DNA of 9,606 bases, from the NCBI GenBank assembly GCA_030605895.1, contig JAUWHL010000067.1, forward strand, positions 1 to 9,606, given 5' to 3'. Both the position numbers and the translations under genes were made by a program. Below are positions 1 to 6,373 of the stretch, in pieces; the stretch's first letter is position 1; each line of letters opens with the position of its first letter. The notes below the pieces were generated by a model, which was given only the letters and a program-made list of their open reading frames with translations, had not been told where the DNA came from and searched no databases. The stretch comes from Promethearchaeota archaeon (GTDB lineage: Archaea; Asgardarchaeota; Lokiarchaeia; Sigyniarchaeales; SOKP01).

Positions 1-279
1 ATTACATCTATGTTTATTAATATTTGATCATTATTCCATTAGGTAGGAAAATTCTAGTGAATTTTGGATTTATTATATAAAATAAATGATAAAAATTTGA
101 ATAGGTAACATTAAAAAATATTAAAAATAAATCGTTAAATCTAAACAAGGAAATTAAGAATATAATTATAAAGTAATATATAATATAAAAGACCTTATCA
201 CTCTTTCAATCAGATATCATTATTAAATATAAGAAAGAATTATTTGAAATCTTTTAAAATTATTATTTAGAGCCCACTA
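1..279. other. AT-rich intergenic region without a recognisable gene
   Basis: Only very short ATG-started reading frames are present on the + strand, each closed after a few codons, and no RNA gene fold or longer repeat stands out. The stretch is almost entirely A and T, as expected for an intergenic region in this genome. TATA-like strings occur near 174-190 and 251-260 and may serve the downstream membrane-protein gene. The tail of any gene to the left is not visible. Confidence 0.6.
251..260 (+). promoter_or_regulatory. possible TATA box for the AlbA_2 membrane protein
   Basis: CTTTTAAAAT is centred about 25 bp before the ATG at 280. That is where an archaeal TATA box would sit if transcription began at or next to the start codon. 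No Shine-Dalgarno sequence precedes the ATG, which fits a leaderless mRNA. In such AT-rich DNA this string could occur by chance. Confidence 0.3.
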
Positions 280-1353
280 ATGAAAGAAAAGTTTATTCTA
301 TTATATACGTTAATAATTTGTGTAGTACTATTTATTAGTCCATTTATTTATTTGTTTATAACAACAGCTACTATTATTATTGATCGTCAAATAACATTAC
401 CTCGAGGATCATATTATTCAATCCCTTTTGAATTGAGATCAACGGAAGGGGGTACTATAAAGGTTTCTTTTAACTCTACTCAAAGTATTAGAATTTACTT
501 TTTAGATAATGAAGAATATCAAAATTTTCTTGATAAAGATGGTTTTACGGTTATTTTCTCAGAAGATGATGTTTTTGAAATGAATCGAGATTACCATATT
601 TCTTATAAAGGTTCTTTTTACATAATACTAGAAAATCATTTTGGGCTTAATGATGAAGCCATTGTTAACATTAAAGTCGAAGTCATTAATGATAATTCAG
701 ATTTAATTTTTTATATTATATTAATCATTTTAGTGATTTCACTCTTTGTTATTTTAATCGGATCTTTGATCTATTTATACCAGAAAAGAAAAAATAAAGA
801 AGAAGAAATTATGGAACTTATAATAACAAAAATGAAAGATTTAGATGATGAATCAAATATTATCGAATTTAAAGCTTGGTTAGGTGATAAATTAAAAATA
901 GCAAAAACTATAGCCGCATTTTGTAATAGCTATGTTTACACAGGTGAAGAGGGATATATTGTGTTTGGAGTAAAAGACAGAAACGATCTACCAGAAGATT
1001 TTACTCTTAAAGATCGATTAGTTCCTTTGAAGTTAATGTTAGAAAATTCCTTAAAGAAAACAAGATCAAAAAGAACTATTGAAAATTTTAAGAGTGAAAT
1101 AATAAAAATTATAGAAAGGCATCTAGAACCGATTCCTGATTCTTGTTTTAAATTTATAAATTTAAATCTAAAGGGATTTGAAGATATTATAGAGGATTTT
1201 TATGTCATAATTATAAATATTTATAAATTTCGACTTTCAAGACCAGTCAAAGTTAAAGGTCATGGATATAATATCAGAAGTGAAGGGAGGAATAGAAAAG
1301 CTAGTGGTGAAGATATTATAGAGATTACTAAAAAAATTGAGAGAAATAAGTAA
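280..1353 (+). CDS. membrane protein with extracytoplasmic domain and cytosolic Schlafen/AlbA_2 domain
   Basis: Residues 5-30 form a transmembrane segment or signal anchor, about 35-140 a beta-rich, probably extracytoplasmic domain, and 141-167 a second transmembrane helix followed by a basic KRKNK stop-transfer run. The cytosolic part from about 190 to 345 looks like an AlbA_2 (Schlafen-type, formerly AAA_4) domain. It has E191-S-N-I-I-E196-F-K, a helix ending AAFCNS, the strand GYIVFGVKD233, and a C-terminal N-I-R-S-E-G-R-N stretch like the family's R-x-G-s-x-N motif. AlbA_2 domains bind nucleic acid, and in Schlafen proteins an E, E, D trio forms an RNase site; the spacing here is similar. 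The topology suggests a surface signal relayed to a nucleic-acid-binding or RNA-cleaving domain, which is inference. The start is the first ATG; no Shine-Dalgarno sequence is seen. The gene converges with the ferredoxin gene, leaving 6 bp. Confidence 0.75.
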   Translation: MKEKFILLYTLIICVVLFISPFIYLFITTATIIIDRQITLPRGSYYSIPFELRSTEGGTIKVSFNSTQSIRIYFLDNEEYQNFLDKDGFTVIFSEDDVFEMNRDYHISYKGSFYIILENHFGLNDEAIVNIKVEVINDNSDLIFYIILIILVISLFVILIGSLIYLYQKRKNKEEEIMELIITKMKDLDDESNIIEFKAWLGDKLKIAKTIAAFCNSYVYTGEEGYIVFGVKDRNDLPEDFTLKDRLVPLKLMLENSLKKTRSKRTIENFKSEIIKIIERHLEPIPDSCFKFINLNLKGFEDIIEDFYVIIINIYKFRLSRPVKVKGHGYNIRSEGRNRKASGEDIIEITKKIERNK

Positions 1354-1359
1354 TCCTGT

Positions 1360-1977
1360 TTACAATACATATTTAACATCATTTAAAGAAAATCCTTGGG
1401 GATCGCATTTATATAGCATGTTTTTTTTAATAATTACTTCTCCTTTTATTGGAGAATCAATAGAAAAACATTGAACTGGACATTCTTTTTGAATTTTAAA
1501 GAAATCTTTTATGTTATTTCTATCTCTAACTGTTAAACAGAGTTGGCATATCTTATTTTTAGTATCTTCAAAACATTTTTGCATATCTATTTTGAAAAAC
1601 TTTCCAATAGAGGGGAATTCATCAATATTAATTTGTTCTTCAGGAATTATATTTTCATGAAAGGCATCATTTGGACAGATTATAGCACATAACATACAAT
1701 AACAGCATTTTTCATGATCTATTAGAATTTTTGGATTATTTTCATCTAAGATTCCTTGAGCGATCTCCGGAATGGGGCCAAGCTCAATTGCGTCAACAGG
1801 ACAAATAATTTTACATAAGGAGCATCCTATGCATCGTTTTATATCATATGTAAGTTTTTTATCAACATTTTGAAACTTCCATTTAAGTATTAATTGATCT
1901 GGTGTAATTTCTATATTTTTTTCAATGGATTCTTTTTCTCCATCAGTAGATTCATCATCAGATACTATTTGTGTAAT
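1360..1977 (-). CDS. short FwdF-like polyferredoxin (4Fe-4S), probable ATT start
   Basis: Read from ATT at 1977-1975 the protein has 205 residues. Two classical 4Fe-4S motifs of the form CxxCxxCxxxCP start at C49 and C91. They are separated by an ELGPIPEIAQG stretch like the one between the first clusters of formylmethanofuran dehydrogenase polyferredoxin FwdF. A third, altered cysteine set follows (C135, C144, C147, C166-P), then SPIKGEV and a terminal CDPQG where longer relatives would continue with another cluster. It is therefore predicted to be an electron carrier, perhaps for formylmethanofuran dehydrogenase or another ferredoxin-linked enzyme. The first standard start codon in frame is ATG at 1695 (residue 95), inside the second cluster motif, so that start is not credible. 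The frame is open up to a stop at 2065-2067 with no ATG, GTG or TTG. A GGAGG lies 7 nt before the ATT. A sequencing error in the start codon or in the adjoining A-run is the alternative. Confidence 0.72.
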   Translation of the reverse strand: MTQIVSDDESTDGEKESIEKNIEITPDQLILKWKFQNVDKKLTYDIKRCIGCSLCKIICPVDAIELGPIPEIAQGILDENNPKILIDHEKCCYCMLCAIICPNDAFHENIIPEEQINIDEFPSIGKFFKIDMQKCFEDTKNKICQLCLTVRDRNNIKDFFKIQKECPVQCFSIDSPIKGEVIIKKNMLYKCDPQGFSLNDVKYVL

Positions 1978-1984
1978 TTTTTTT

Positions 1985-1989
1985 CCTCC
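1985..1989 (-). promoter_or_regulatory. Shine-Dalgarno GGAGG in front of the ATT start
   Basis: On the minus strand GGAGG is followed by seven A residues and then ATT (1977-1975). A five-base match to the anti-Shine-Dalgarno sequence at ideal spacing, in a stretch otherwise almost free of G, is the main reason for placing the ferredoxin start at a near-cognate codon. Confidence 0.65.
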
Positions 1990-2190
1990 ACTTTTCTTGA
2001 TTTCTATAAGAGTACTAATATCTTGTAAATTTAAAGTACAAAAAAAATTTTCGATAATAGTTTTTAAATATTTTTGATAACAAGTTTTTTATAATCTAAA
2101 TTATGATTTCACTAATTATTTTTTTAAAAGTTAAAGCATAAATACAATAATTTCTGTAATAGTTTTGTATTATTAGTAAGTGAAAATTTG

Positions 2191-2212
2191 TATTTTAGAA
2201 TAATCTAAAATA
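2191..2212 (+). promoter_or_regulatory. perfect 9 bp inverted repeat overlapping the response regulator TATA box
   Basis: TATTTTAGA at 2191-2199 and TCTAAAATA at 2204-2212 are exact reverse complements around the 4 bp spacer ATAA. The right arm contains a TATA-like TAAAATAA (2206-2213) about 25 bp before an expected start near 2234, which would leave roughly 23 nt of leader to the ATA codon. A repressor dimer bound here would block TBP/TFB access. Being AT-rich, the repeat could also arise partly by chance. Confidence 0.45.
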
Positions 2213-2243
2213 ATTGGTGTATAGGCGGGGTTAAGTACATCGA

Positions 2244-2252
2244 AGGTGAGGT
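2244..2252 (+). promoter_or_regulatory. Shine-Dalgarno AGGTGAGGT in front of the ATA start
   Basis: The string holds two overlapping anti-Shine-Dalgarno matches, AGGTGA (2244-2249) and GAGGT (2248-2252). They end 7 and 4 nt before ATA at 2257-2259. The GTG inside it (2246-2248) is out of frame and hits TAA two codons later, so it cannot be the start. Confidence 0.65.
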
Positions 2253-2256
2253 AAAA

Positions 2257-2637
2257 ATAAAAACCATCTTTATTGCTGAAGATGATAGAGATCTTCAAAG
2301 ATTGTATGAACTCCTGTTAGGAATGTCTGGATTTCAAGTGTTAGGTATTGCTAATAATGGAGAGGAAGCAATAAAAATGTTTAGATCTTTCGCTGAAAAA
2401 CCAGATATTATAATTTTAGATTATAGAATGCCTATAAAGAATGGTTTAGATGCTTTAAAAGAAATATTAAATATTGATCACGATTCAAGAGTCATTTTTG
2501 CCAGTGCTGATAAAACAATTAAGGATGAAGTTTACTCAAATGGAGCAATGGGCTTCTTAGATAAACCATTTACTCACCAAAAGCTAATAGCGACTCTTAA
2601 TAAATGTTTGAACACAGGAAAGTTAACACACGCATAA
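2257..2637 (+). CDS. single-domain response regulator (CheY-like receiver), probable ATA start
   Basis: From ATA at 2257 the 126-residue product is one complete receiver domain and nothing else. It shows the acidic pocket E8-D9-D10 after the first strand (KTIFIAEDD), the phospho-acceptor D55 in ILDYRMP, S83 in VIFASAD and K103 in LDKP. With no output domain it probably signals by protein-protein contact or works in a phosphorelay with a histidine kinase. The first standard start in frame is TTG at 2302, which would delete strand 1 and the acidic residues needed for Mg2+ binding, so it is rejected. From the in-frame stop at 2206-2208 to 2302 there is no ATG, GTG or TTG. The ATA follows a strong Shine-Dalgarno sequence and gives an N-terminus of the usual length. 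An ATG misread as ATA is the alternative. The partner kinase is unknown; the partial kinase at the right end of the window lies too far away to be assigned. Confidence 0.82.
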   Translation: MKTIFIAEDDRDLQRLYELLLGMSGFQVLGIANNGEEAIKMFRSFAEKPDIIILDYRMPIKNGLDALKEILNIDHDSRVIFASADKTIKDEVYSNGAMGFLDKPFTHQKLIATLNKCLNTGKLTHA

Positions 2638-2677
2638 GAATTGTGAGTGTAGCGTTAATTTAAACTATAATTCTTAT
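2634..2677 (+). terminator. inverted repeat between convergent genes, possible terminator
   Basis: ATAAGAATT at 2634-2642, which includes the response regulator stop codon, and AATTCTTAT at 2669-2677 are exact reverse complements around 26 nt. A T-rich stretch (TGATTTATTAATTT) follows on the + strand. The position between two convergent genes suits a 3' end. Archaeal termination relies mainly on T-runs, and the stem is weak and the loop long. Confidence 0.3.
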
Positions 2678-2693
2678 TGATTTATTAATTTAA

Positions 2694-3194
2694 TCATGAG
2701 TAATAGTCATAACTCTCATGATCAAAATCGTATATATATTCAATTGAATTTCCATCAGGTTTAAGATCTGGTGGAGCGTAAATTAAAGGTAAATTTGGAA
2801 AATAGGTTCCAATACCCTGTCTTGCAAGGATTATAGCAGGATGGTCTTGATCTTTAAAAATTTTCTCACTTATTCTAAGTGTAATAATTCTGCATTGTTG
2901 TTCATCTAGAACACCCAATGAGTGAATATATTCATGTAAAAGAATATGATATGTATAAGCCCATACAATTTCATAAGATTGTTCTCTTAAAATGATTTCT
3001 AGGGGTGTTTTATTCATTAGGATATCTGTACCTGGATGAAAATGCATTCCGCCTATGAATCCACCCCTATACATACCCATTTTGATAATTCCAAGACTTA
3101 AACCTGCTCGGTGGCGTCCATATATTTTCCTAACATCCTTTTTAACTTTATCAAAGATCTTAGGCATTTCTAGTTTTAATTCTTCTATATCCAT
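2694..3194 (-). CDS. cytosolic HExxH zinc metalloprotease-like protein
   Basis: The 166-residue protein carries H87-E-Y-I-H91-S-L-G94-V-L-D97-E. This is the zinc-binding HExxH with the extended HExxHxxGxxD form, in which D97 (or E98) could be a third ligand, as Asp is in snapalysin-type metzincins. No methionine follows the motif, so a classical Met-turn is absent. A glycine-rich GGFIGGMHFHPGTDILMN segment (44-61) precedes the active site, and the tail is rich in Asp and Tyr. There is no signal peptide or membrane helix, so it should act inside the cell. I recall similar proteins of unknown function in other archaea but have no family name to give. It follows the ArsR-type regulator gene after about 43 bp and is probably the last gene of the hsp20-cdc48 operon, which hints at a role in protein quality control. 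The ATG is preceded by AAGGT at suitable distance. Substrate and activity are unknown. Confidence 0.72.
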   Translation of the reverse strand: MDIEELKLEMPKIFDKVKKDVRKIYGRHRAGLSLGIIKMGMYRGGFIGGMHFHPGTDILMNKTPLEIILREQSYEIVWAYTYHILLHEYIHSLGVLDEQQCRIITLRISEKIFKDQDHPAIILARQGIGTYFPNLPLIYAPPDLKPDGNSIEYIYDFDHESYDYYS

Positions 3195-3237
3195 TTGTTA
3201 CCTTATATTTTTTAGATATTAATTTCAATAAATTAAA

Positions 3238-4023
3238 TTAAATATCAAAAAACCAATTATCCTCATCTTCTCGTACGAAATCCATCAATTTAGATAAATC
3301 TCTGAGTAGATGCCTTATAGAAACCTTATGTTGATCTCTTCTAATAGGCCCCATTTCTGAGAAGAACATATCATCCAATAATTTATCAATATTTATTCGT
3401 TTAAAATACTTTATAGGGTTATAAAAGAGCGTATAGAAAATTTCTTTCTCTAAATTTGGTTGTTCTTTCGTTTTTAGATCTTCTTCATACTGATCTCTCA
3501 TTATGTTTTTTAGTTCAATTATAAAACATTCTTTATTATGTAATAAAACTTTTCTTTCCATTTCTAAAGATCTTATGTTTACTTCAATTTCTTTTATTCT
3601 TTCTCCCAAAAATCTGAGTTTGTTATTAGGAGTCTTTATTTTTTGGTAATCTATGTGGCATCCTGTATCTTTAAGTTCTAGATTGTTTCTAGGATCATTA
3701 ATTTTAGCCACATTAAAACTAATATTATAATAATCAGGAGTGATATCAATTCTTAAAGATAGATTACTATTAATAAGGTACTTTATATTTCTTGGATCAT
3801 CACCGATAATTTCAATTATTCCATAATCAGAAAGCATTTTCAGTTGACTGTGAATAGCCTGCCTTGAAATTTTTCTCCCAAAAGAAGCTGCTAATTCCGA
3901 AGCACCTAATGGAACTTTAGATAATTTGGACAGAATATTTCTTCTCGTTGGATTTCCTAATATTTCAAATAAGTTATCAATACTAAGAAAATGTTCTCTT
4001 CCTTCTTGTTCTTCCAATTCCAT
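3238..4023 (-). CDS. ArsR-type winged-helix regulator with coiled coil and long C-terminal region
   Basis: Residues about 14-85 (counting from ATG at 4023) form a winged helix-turn-helix of ArsR type. It has FEILGNPTRRNILSKLS, a recognition helix around SRQAIHSQLKML, and a wing ending in the KYLI strand. ITPDYYNISF follows, a phrase I recall from other archaeal ArsR-like proteins. A charged helix at about 135-180 is likely a coiled coil for dimerisation, and the last 80 residues form a helical domain without a recognised family. No metal-binding cysteine pair of the classical ArsR sensors is seen, so a metal sensor is unlikely. The gene lies 53 bp after cdc48 and 43 bp before the metalloprotease gene, suggesting an operon-encoded autoregulator. 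Phr, the Pyrococcus heat-shock repressor, is an ArsR-type protein that controls hsp20 and AAA+ genes, a useful parallel though not proof of orthology. ATG at 4023 is preferred to the in-frame GTG at 4032, because the GTG lies within the likely Shine-Dalgarno sequence. Confidence 0.8.
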   Translation of the reverse strand: MELEEQEGREHFLSIDNLFEILGNPTRRNILSKLSKVPLGASELAASFGRKISRQAIHSQLKMLSDYGIIEIIGDDPRNIKYLINSNLSLRIDITPDYYNISFNVAKINDPRNNLELKDTGCHIDYQKIKTPNNKLRFLGERIKEIEVNIRSLEMERKVLLHNKECFIIELKNIMRDQYEEDLKTKEQPNLEKEIFYTLFYNPIKYFKRINIDKLLDDMFFSEMGPIRRDQHKVSIRHLLRDLSKLMDFVREDEDNWFFDI

Positions 4024-4027
4024 TATT

Positions 4028-4034
4028 ATCACTC
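4028..4034 (-). promoter_or_regulatory. Shine-Dalgarno GAGTGAT that decides the regulator start
   Basis: On the minus strand GAGTGAT resembles the GAGGTGAT anti-Shine-Dalgarno complement and ends 4 nt before ATG (4023-4021). It contains the competing GTG (4032-4030), which itself has no Shine-Dalgarno sequence in front. This supports the shorter, 261-residue protein. Confidence 0.45.
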
Positions 4035-4076
4035 TTTATTTTTTTATCATAATTGCATTTAATTTCTAGTTAAATT

Positions 4077-6302
4077 TTATCTATACAATCCTTCTGAAGG
4101 TTCTTTTGCATACACTTCATGAGATTTTTTAGCTTTATCTGCTGATTTTAATATCTTTTCGATTGATTCAGTAAATTCTTCTTTTGAAATTTTTATAACT
4201 TTAACAGAATCTGCATTTTGAGTATCAATATTTTTATTGATAACTGCTTTTCGAATTGTTAAAAGAGTGGCATCTTCACAAATTGCTTGAATATCTGCTC
4301 CAGTATAACCTTCTAGCTCTTGTGCCATTTGATCAATGTTCACATCGTTAGCTAAAGGTTTATTTTGAAGATGAATTTTGAAGATTTCAATACGTGCATC
4401 TTTATCTGGTATAGGTATTTCAATATGTCTACCAAATCTGCCAGATCGTAATAATGCAGGATCAAGCATATCTGGTCTATTTGTAGCAGCAAGTAAAATG
4501 ACACCCTTTAATCCCTCTAAACCATCCATTTCAGTTAATAATTGTGAAACAACTTGTTCAGTAACTTGAGAGCTACCAAATCTACCCCTCATTCCGGCAA
4601 TTGCATCAATTTCATCAAAGAATATAATACAAGGAGCTGCTGCTCTTGCTTTTCGAAATGTTTCTCTAACTGCTTTTTCGCTTTCACCAACCCATTTAGA
4701 TAAAAACTCAGGACCTTTTACTGAAATAAAGTTAACTTCACTTTCATGAGCTAACGCTTTAGCTAATAATGTCTTTCCTGTTCCAGGGGGTCCTAAAAGT
4801 AGAATTCCATTAGGTGGTTTTGAATTTAAGTGACGATATAGCTCAGGATATTTCAATGGCCATTCAATTACTTCGATTAGTTGTTGTATTGCTTCTTCTA
4901 AGCCACCAATATCTTCCCAAGTTTCAGTAGGTTGAGTAATTAATACCTCCCTTAAAGCTGATGGCTCAATACTATTTAATGCTGTTTCAAAATTTTTCAT
5001 TGTAAGCTGAAGATCAATTAAAACTTCAGGAGGGATAGGTTTATCTAAATCAATTTTTGGCAATATTTCTCTTATTGCTAACATTGCTGCTTCTTTTGCT
5101 AATGCTTCTACATCAGCACCGACAAACCCATGAGTTTTTTCAGCCATAAGCCGAAGATCAACATCATCATAGAGAGGCATTCCGCGAGTGTGAATTAATA
5201 AAACCTCATACCTACCATCTGTATCAGGGACTCCAATCTCGATTTCTCGGTCAAACCTCCCAGGACGTCTAAGTGCGGGATCTATATCATTTACTCTATT
5301 AGTTGCTCCTATAACAATGATTTCACCCCTTCCTTCTAAACCATCTAATAATGAAAGCAGTTGAGCAACTACCCTTCTTTCAACTTCACCAGTTACTTCA
5401 CCCCTTTTAGGAGCTATTGAATCTAACTCATCAATAAATATAATTGAGGGCGCCATTTCTTTAGCTTCTTCAAACACTTTACGGAGATTTTCTTCACTCT
5501 GACCATAAAATTTACTCATGATTTCAGGTCCACTAATTGTAATAAAATGTGCTTCAGTTTCATACGCAACAGCTCTAGCTAGTAAAGTCTTCCCCGTTCC
5601 CGGAGGACCATGCAATAATACTCCCTTAGGAGGATCTATCCCTATTCTTTTAAATAATTCTGGATGTCTTATTGGTAATTCAATCATTTCACGTATTCTT
5701 TGAATTTCCTCTTCTAACCCTCCAATATCCTCATAAGTAACTCTTCTTGCCTCTAATTCTTCAAGTTCTTTATGAGTTTTCTCTGAAATTGAGACTTTAG
5801 TATCTAGATGAATCCTAACGGCGTCTGCCCTAGGAAAATAATCTATAACTATAAAATCAATCCTGCGACCCATTGCATTAAAACTTAAAATATCTCCTTT
5901 TGTTATAACACGATTTTCCAGCATTCTTACCAATTGATCAGATCTCCTTAGAATCACTGATTCTTCTAGCCCTGCAAATGTTATCCGATCAGCTAAACTT
6001 GCTTCAATTTTTCTAATTTCTACGATATCATCTAAGGAAGCTCCAATATTCCTTCGTAATGAAGAATCTATTCTAATCGTATTTGTACCTTTATCTTCTA
6101 ATTTTCCAGGATATAATAAAGCAGCAGTTTTCTTTCCTGCTACATTATGGGAGATCTCAATTACATCCCCTGTTCTTAGGTTAAGTTCATCGATGACACC
6201 AGGATCAATTCTTATCCTACCTCTACCAGCATCTCCTTTATATGCATCTTTAATCCTTACTTTTTTTCCATCTCCCTTAAATTCTCGAGTAATCCCACTC
6301 AT
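4077..6302 (-). CDS. cdc48: Cdc48/VAT-type AAA+ ATPase with N, D1 and D2 domains
   Basis: This 741-residue protein has the full Cdc48/p97/VAT layout. The N domain (about 1-185) is made of a double-psi beta barrel and a four-stranded half. In D1 the Walker A is GPPGTGKT (232-239), the Walker B ends FIDELD (289-294), sensor 1 is N335, and the likely arginine fingers are R349 and R352. In D2 the Walker A is GPPGTGKT (504-511), the Walker B ends FFDEID (561-566), sensor 1 is N608, and the likely arginine fingers are R622 and R625. Pore-loop residues are KFYG (264-267) in D1 and KWVG (536-539) in D2. The hexamer should unfold proteins by threading them through its pore. The C-terminus is Leu-Tyr-Arg, which fits the HbYX motif that docks ATPases on the 20S proteasome, so hand-over to the proteasome is plausible. 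It lies 71 bp downstream of the hsp20 gene. The ATG is preceded by AAGTGATG at 8 nt, and a TATA box precedes it. Confidence 0.96.
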   Translation of the reverse strand: MSGITREFKGDGKKVRIKDAYKGDAGRGRIRIDPGVIDELNLRTGDVIEISHNVAGKKTAALLYPGKLEDKGTNTIRIDSSLRRNIGASLDDIVEIRKIEASLADRITFAGLEESVILRRSDQLVRMLENRVITKGDILSFNAMGRRIDFIVIDYFPRADAVRIHLDTKVSISEKTHKELEELEARRVTYEDIGGLEEEIQRIREMIELPIRHPELFKRIGIDPPKGVLLHGPPGTGKTLLARAVAYETEAHFITISGPEIMSKFYGQSEENLRKVFEEAKEMAPSIIFIDELDSIAPKRGEVTGEVERRVVAQLLSLLDGLEGRGEIIVIGATNRVNDIDPALRRPGRFDREIEIGVPDTDGRYEVLLIHTRGMPLYDDVDLRLMAEKTHGFVGADVEALAKEAAMLAIREILPKIDLDKPIPPEVLIDLQLTMKNFETALNSIEPSALREVLITQPTETWEDIGGLEEAIQQLIEVIEWPLKYPELYRHLNSKPPNGILLLGPPGTGKTLLAKALAHESEVNFISVKGPEFLSKWVGESEKAVRETFRKARAAAPCIIFFDEIDAIAGMRGRFGSSQVTEQVVSQLLTEMDGLEGLKGVILLAATNRPDMLDPALLRSGRFGRHIEIPIPDKDARIEIFKIHLQNKPLANDVNIDQMAQELEGYTGADIQAICEDATLLTIRKAVINKNIDTQNADSVKVIKISKEEFTESIEKILKSADKAKKSHEVYAKEPSEGLYR

Positions 6303-6350
6303 CCTTTTTCATCACTTCTTATTTATTTTTGCTCAATAATTCAATTAAAA

Positions 6351-6359
6351 TTATATAAA
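6351..6359 (-). promoter_or_regulatory. TATA box for an internal cdc48 promoter
   Basis: The minus strand reads TTTATATAA, very close to the archaeal TATA consensus, about 50 bp before the cdc48 ATG. Transcription would begin near 6330 and leave roughly 28 nt of leader containing the Shine-Dalgarno sequence. This would let cdc48 and the genes after it be expressed independently of the hsp20 promoter. Confidence 0.45.
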
Positions 6360-6373
6360 TCAATTATTAATTA

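Larger units (their letters stand above)
1978..2256. promoter_or_regulatory. divergent regulatory region between ferredoxin and response regulator genes
   Basis: The two flanking genes are transcribed away from each other, so this AT-rich stretch should hold both promoters and both leaders. For the ferredoxin, the minus strand shows TTTAAAT-like strings near 2027-2036 and 2065-2074. For the response regulator, TAAAATAA at 2206-2213 is a fair TATA candidate and lies in a perfect inverted repeat annotated separately. A weaker inverted pair, AATACAA at 2141-2147 and TTGTATT at 2165-2171, flanks 17 bp and may be chance. No further gene was found here. Confidence 0.55.

Noticed and set aside
1..279. 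Short repeats or a replication origin in the AT-rich left edge
   Set aside because: The A/T runs are irregular, with no repeated G/C-containing box of the kind seen in archaeal origins, and no Cdc6/Orc1 gene is nearby.
1693..1695. ATG as start of the ferredoxin
   Set aside because: It falls within the second CxxCxxCxxxCP motif and would discard an intact first cluster encoded in the same open frame.
2065..2171. Possible small RNA or riboswitch between the divergent genes
   Set aside because: Only weak AT-rich pairings such as AATACAA/TTGTATT are present; no conserved aptamer pattern or stable stem is visible.
2302..2304. TTG as start of the response regulator
   Set aside because: It would remove the first strand and the acidic residues that bind Mg2+, and no Shine-Dalgarno sequence precedes it.
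4378..4569. 63-codon open frame on the + strand
   Set aside because: It lies antisense inside the D2 domain of cdc48; no start signal, and its sequence merely mirrors conserved AAA codons.
5518..5703. 61-codon open frame on the + strand
   Set aside because: It is antisense to the cdc48 D1 Walker region and shows no domain or ribosome binding site.
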